From positions 1 through 43,746 of the forward strand of contig JALOOX010000059.1 in NCBI GenBank assembly GCA_025454175.1: a DNA stretch of 43,746 bases, read 5' to 3'. The notes below the pieces were generated by a model that did no database searches, was not told where the DNA came from, and worked only from the letters and a program-made list of their open reading frames with translations. Numbering within the stretch: position 1 is the stretch's first letter; the number at the start of each line of letters is the position of its first letter. Source of the stretch: Syntrophobacteraceae bacterium (lineage in GTDB: Bacteria; Desulfobacterota; Syntrophobacteria; Syntrophobacterales; Syntrophobacteraceae). The position numbers and the translations under genes are program-made. This document shows, one piece after another, positions 40,528 to 43,746 of the stretch.

Positions 40528-42961
40528 GCGACGTCGATTCCTCCTTTTCCATATCGCGATATATGGTGATGAGCAGGAGATTGATGAGCTTCAGGATTTC
40601 CTCGGTCCCCAGGCTTTCCGGGCGGATTCCCTGCCGGATTCGACTCAGGAATTCGGTGGCGGGGACCTCGCCCAGGGCATGGGCGAAAAGCGGCCGATAG
40701 GTCTCTTGGTCCAGGTCGTAGGCGGCTTCCATGGATCTGATATCCTCTTCCAGAACGGCCATCCCCTCGGCCGTGTTATCGAGCCTCAGCTTCTCGCGGT
40801 AGTAGCGCTCGGCGGCCGAATTGAAATCCCTCGCGCTCACCTGCATGGGGGATCGAGCCCCAAGCTCCAGCAGGATTCCCCGCTCGATCTTCCCGCCGGC
40901 GCCCGCCTCCGCCGGGTGGTCCAGACGCTCCAGCATGTCCTTGATGGTCGAGCCCATGCCCTGCAGCTCGATGAGGTCGTCGGCCTCGCGCATGAGGATC
41001 CTGCCCAGCGCCTTGCGATACTCGGCGTTATGGACTCTCAGGTATCCCGGGTAACGCCGGCTCGAGCGAATCCGCTCGGTCTTTTCGAGGATGCTTTTCA
41101 GGAACCGGTTGCCCGTATCCTGGCGAACATAAAAGGTCGGGATGCCGATGGCGCTGCCGAAGAAGATCTGCCGCCTTTCGCTCTCGACGGTGGGATCGTC
41201 CGGAATATCGCCGTGGGTGACCTTACCTTCCGCAATGGCCTTGAGGGCGAAGCCGTTCACCAGCACCTGGAGGTTGGCTGCATGGCCCAGATCGTCCAGC
41301 AGCGAGCTGAAGAGGCTGTAGTGTCTACCCTCGAATCCGCTGAATCCGACCTTGTGGTGCTCGCGAAGGCGGTAGAGCATGTAGAGGGCCATGCGGGAGT
41401 CGAAAACGCCGAGCTCGGCCAGGTCATCCTTGAGCCGGTCTCCATTCCCGAGCCGGCCGTCCAGTCCGGGGCTGCGCTCGGTGCTCATGAGCGCGACGAA
41501 ATAGTCGATGAGGCGGAAATCGGGCACCACGTCGCCCTTGAGCTTGAGGACGGCAGCCAGGGTGCGATCCAGCCACTCGGGGCCGAAGGGGGTCATGGCG
41601 TAGCCGAAGATGCGCAGGTTGGCCTTCTTCCTCCAGCGCCGCCAGATCATGCGCAGGTGCGTGTAGTCCAGCTCGTGGGGCAGGTAGCCCAGGGCCTTTT
41701 CGGGGTGAAAGTCGCAGAAGTCCAGCCTGTAGGGGGACGCGCTGTAGGCCCCCACGAGGAGCGGCAGGAAATGCTCGACGATCTTGATGACCAGGTCGCC
41801 CAGGTATTTCTCATCGGCCCGCGTGAATCCAGACGAAGCATCCCGCAGGGCTCGGGTCAGCTTGCGGCTGCCCAGGCTGAGGTGGGTGCCGTTGTTGGCG
41901 AGGCAGATGTTGGAGAGGTTGGGCAGAACCACGAGGTTGCGGGTGATGATGCCGGCTTCGCGCAGCTTGGCGATGGCATTGAGCTGGCTGCGGCTCAGCA
42001 CCTGGTGGCACAGGCACATGTACCGGTGCTTTTCCTCTCCCCGGTCCCACCCGGACAGGCAGGGGCTCATGAACAGCTCGCGGTAGAAGGCATCCGAAAT
42101 GGAGTCGTTGAGCTCCTTCTGCCGGATGGGCGGATGGGGAGCGAAATAGACGAGGACTTCCTGGCCCCTGGACCGAAGCTCGAAACGCTCATTGGCGTAT
42201 TGGACCAGCAACTGCGTCAGCAGAAACCGTTTGGCGGTTTCCCGGGCGATGGCCCGACCCATGCCGGTCCGCGGGCGGAGGGCGACGGGATGAAAGGAGA
42301 ACGTCTCGGGTGAGGTGTTGTCGTTCAGGAAGTGGGCCAGCAGTCGGAGCCCGGTTTCCCGCACTTGCCGAGGCAGGTTGTCCTGTGAGCCCACGGCGTC
42401 GGCCAGGGAGATTTTGAGGAGGTAACTGATGGGAATGCGCAGGGTGCGCTCGCCGTTCTCGTGGATGAGAAATCGCTTCAGGTCCGATCGCGCGCCCAGT
42501 TGAGGAGTGGACTTGTCCGCCAGCAGGTCGGTCTCGAGAACCTGCCGAGCCAGGGGAGTCAGAAGCCGAAGGGGGAACCGAACCCAGCTGTTCTCCCAGA
42601 TCTTTTCCCTGTTCTGGCTCAGGTACCGTTCGAGGTGGCTGACGACATCCCTGGGAGTGTCACCCGCCGAGGCCCGTTTCATGATGTTGGCGAAGTAATT
42701 GGACTGGGCTATGGTGAAAGGGAGATCCACGGTGCTTCGGTCTCCGCGGACGGCCACCTGAAGCTCGTTCTCCGTGCCTGCCGTGGTGTCGTGAAGGGAG
42801 AACGGGAGGGACTCGGTGAGGCGATTCGAGGGGGAGTTGTCGATTCCCAGTTTCTGGAGAATTGATTTCAAGGTGGGGACCTTTTCGCCCATCACGCGCA
42901 TGCTCCCCTCGAATCCAGGCTTCTCGCGGCAGATCATTCCAGCCTCATCCATGGTTTTCAT
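40469..42961 (-). CDS. large protein of unrecognised family, first gene of the Psd/Lgt-like operon
   Basis: An 830-residue protein whose family I do not recognise. The ATG ending at 42961 has GGGAGA at good spacing. It is mostly soluble-looking, with no signal peptide. Conserved-looking segments include CLCHQVLSRSQLNAIAKL, VVLPNLSNICLANNGTHLSL, YRLDFCDFHPEKALGYLP, WRRWRKKANLRIFGYAMTP, VGFSGFEGRHYSLFSSLLDD and HNAEYRKALGRILMREADD. The pattern of Asp, Glu, Arg and His in such stretches looks enzymatic; an ATP-using ligase fold is possible but not shown. It is translationally overlapped with the Psd-like gene and followed by an Lgt-like gene, so lipid or lipoprotein modification is the best contextual guess. 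A PHO-box-like array lies about 125-165 bases upstream. A long open frame on the opposite strand is an artefact of GC-rich codons. Confidence 0.8.
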   Translation of the reverse strand: MKTMDEAGMICREKPGFEGSMRVMGEKVPTLKSILQKLGIDNSPSNRLTESLPFSLHDTTAGTENELQVAVRGDRSTVDLPFTIAQSNYFANIMKRASAGDTPRDVVSHLERYLSQNREKIWENSWVRFPLRLLTPLARQVLETDLLADKSTPQLGARSDLKRFLIHENGERTLRIPISYLLKISLADAVGSQDNLPRQVRETGLRLLAHFLNDNTSPETFSFHPVALRPRTGMGRAIARETAKRFLLTQLLVQYANERFELRSRGQEVLVYFAPHPPIRQKELNDSISDAFYRELFMSPCLSGWDRGEEKHRYMCLCHQVLSRSQLNAIAKLREAGIITRNLVVLPNLSNICLANNGTHLSLGSRKLTRALRDASSGFTRADEKYLGDLVIKIVEHFLPLLVGAYSASPYRLDFCDFHPEKALGYLPHELDYTHLRMIWRRWRKKANLRIFGYAMTPFGPEWLDRTLAAVLKLKGDVVPDFRLIDYFVALMSTERSPGLDGRLGNGDRLKDDLAELGVFDSRMALYMLYRLREHHKVGFSGFEGRHYSLFSSLLDDLGHAANLQVLVNGFALKAIAEGKVTHGDIPDDPTVESERRQIFFGSAIGIPTFYVRQDTGNRFLKSILEKTERIRSSRRYPGYLRVHNAEYRKALGRILMREADDLIELQGMGSTIKDMLERLDHPAEAGAGGKIERGILLELGARSPMQVSARDFNSAAERYYREKLRLDNTAEGMAVLEEDIRSMEAAYDLDQETYRPLFAHALGEVPATEFLSRIRQGIRPESLGTEEILKLINLLLITIYRDMEKEESTSHELTGHPIDGAPVYQTANG

Positions 42962-43072
42962 CAGCGTATCTCCCGTTCAGCAGGCAGACCCGGGGACGGG
43001 GTGGCGACCTCCCGCTGAAGATCGGGGGATCGTCTGGACATGGGGCCCCGGGAATCTGCTCATCCGGGAGAA

Positions 43073-43128
43073 TCTTTATCGCAGGCAAGTGTTCGGCAGG
43101 TGAAGATTGGGTGACGATTGGGTGACGA
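43073..43128 (-). promoter_or_regulatory. PHO-box-like promoter of the minus-strand lipid operon
   Basis: Read on the minus strand: TCGTCAC (43128-43122), TCGTCAC (43117-43111), TCTTCAC (43106-43100) and CGAACAC (43095-43089), all at 11-base spacing. TAAAGA (43078-43073) lies exactly 10 bases after the last element, and GATAAA (43080-43075) is an overlapping -10 choice. The target start codon is at 42961. The rest of the 425-base divergent gap 42962-43386 shows no other clear signal. Confidence 0.65.
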
Positions 43129-43386
43129 TCTCTCCCCGGTCCTCCGCTTTGAGCTCCTGGGAGTTGCGTTCCTTGATTGCGCCATCCATTATTCTGACTG
43201 CCATTGGCCTGTTGGCCTTGACACGTTGGGGCAATTCTAATAATCCATAAATGATCTCATTTCCCTGCGGGATTTTGGAGCTGCCCGGCTCAGGGGCTTT
43301 CGGCTCTCGATACCTTCCTTCCAGGCGTGCGACCCCGTTCGGCGTTGTCCGAGCGCAACCGGATTTTCAAGGGAGATCGCCTCCAG

Positions 43387-43746
43387 ATGAATCGGCGCAC
43401 CTTTCTGAAAATTGTAGGCTCGGGAAGCATCGCGTGTGCCTCCGCCTGCACTCCCGACCCTTACGGCGGTCCCCGTCCCGACAAGACGCTGCATGCTCCG
43501 GTGAATGCGCCCGAGGACATGGTGGCCGGAGCGCCCACGTGGTACGCCACGACCTGCCGTGAATGCCCGGCGGGCTGCGGTGTGCTGGCCAAGAACCGAG
43601 AAGGAAGAGTCGTCAAGCTGGAGGGGAACCCCCTGCATCCCATCAATGAGGGGAAGCTCTGCATGAGGGGGCAGGCGGCCCTGCATGCCATCTACAACCC
43701 GGACCGGCTCAAGACCCCCATGCTGCGGGAAGGCAAGAACTGGCGG
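43387..43746 (+). CDS. TAT-exported molybdopterin oxidoreductase, N-terminal part (cut by window end)
   Basis: The first 120 residues of a larger protein. The start has GGGAGA upstream and the signal MNRRTFLKIVGSGSIACASA carries a twin-arginine motif with a possible lipobox-like Cys. After residue 50 comes the N-terminal 4Fe-4S site TCRECPAGCG with the fourth Cys in KLCMRGQAALHAIYNPDRL, the pattern of the DMSO-reductase/polysulfide-reductase superfamily and of ActB-like subunits of alternative complex III. It would be exported folded to the periplasmic side and take part in quinone-linked electron transfer. The substrate cannot be told from this fragment. It diverges from the minus-strand lipid operon. 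Confidence 0.88.
   Translation, partial: MNRRTFLKIVGSGSIACASACTPDPYGGPRPDKTLHAPVNAPEDMVAGAPTWYATTCRECPAGCGVLAKNREGRVVKLEGNPLHPINEGKLCMRGQAALHAIYNPDRLKTPMLREGKNWR

Noticed and set aside
40448..42313. 621-codon plus-strand open frame opposite the unknown 830-residue gene
   Set aside because: The minus-strand frame is longer, has a good ribosome site and overlaps the Psd-like gene as in an operon. The plus frame has no ribosome site and no family-like motifs.
1..43746. CRISPR array, rRNA or tRNA genes
   Set aside because: No regularly spaced identical repeats with unique spacers and no RNA gene structure were seen on either strand.

Overview
The window looks like a chromosomal segment of a high-GC, Gram-negative anaerobe of the deltaproteobacterial line (Desulfobacterota, perhaps Syntrophobacter-like). 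This rests on gene content and architecture: a DHH-CBS-tRNA nucleotidyltransferase fusion, a stand-alone biotin carboxylase beside a transcarboxylase-5S-like subunit, very large PstC and PstA permeases, HMA-like/DUF5132 proteins, and the start of a TAT-exported molybdopterin oxidoreductase. No rRNA, tRNA, CRISPR array or intact insertion sequence was seen. The taxonomic placement is inference.

Layout. 1-1278: a REP-like palindrome, a small Cys-containing protein and an intergenic stretch with inverted repeats. 1279-12672: metabolic and housekeeping genes, all on the plus strand (biotin carboxylase, carboxyltransferase subunit, Xer recombinase, DHH-CBS-tRNA nucleotidyltransferase, M50 protease, TrpS, RluB-type pseudouridine synthase, membrane-anchored TPR protein). 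13070-16534: a five-gene envelope-stress operon (DUF4178, lipoprotein, double DUF350, DUF2170/YjfI, PspA/YjfJ) closed by an intrinsic terminator. 16683-19365: zinc-ribbon protein, three divergent HMA-like proteins and a DUF5132 protein. 19386-20944: the relic of an integron (DinB cassette, attC hairpin, broken integron integrase). 21517-25677: methyltransferase, short phosphatidylserine-decarboxylase-like protein and a PHP-GT4 fusion. 25996-38208: PhoH-like protein, DksA-like protein, pstSCAB-phoU-arsC and an OlsF-type bifunctional acyltransferase. 38425-42961 (minus strand): an operon of an unrecognised 830-residue protein, a second phosphatidylserine-decarboxylase-like protein and an Lgt-like membrane protein. 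43387-end: molybdopterin oxidoreductase, cut by the window edge.

The strongest unifying signal is regulatory. Seven-base elements resembling TTGTCAT/TTGTAAC recur at exact 11-bp spacing, the geometry of PhoB boxes. They lie upstream of pstS, the DksA-like gene, the OlsF-type acyltransferase, the minus-strand lipid operon and the zinc-ribbon/HMA pair (two arrays), plus one orphan array ahead of an intrinsic terminator. In three cases a -10-like hexamer lies exactly 10 bp after the last box. I infer a phosphate-starvation regulon that couples phosphate import (PstSCAB/PhoU), arsenate detoxification (ArsC) and membrane-lipid remodelling (ornithine-lipid-type synthesis and the unknown/Psd-like/Lgt-like operon). 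phoB and phoR are not in the window. The unknown 830-residue/Psd-like/Lgt-like operon is the best candidate here for an undescribed system.
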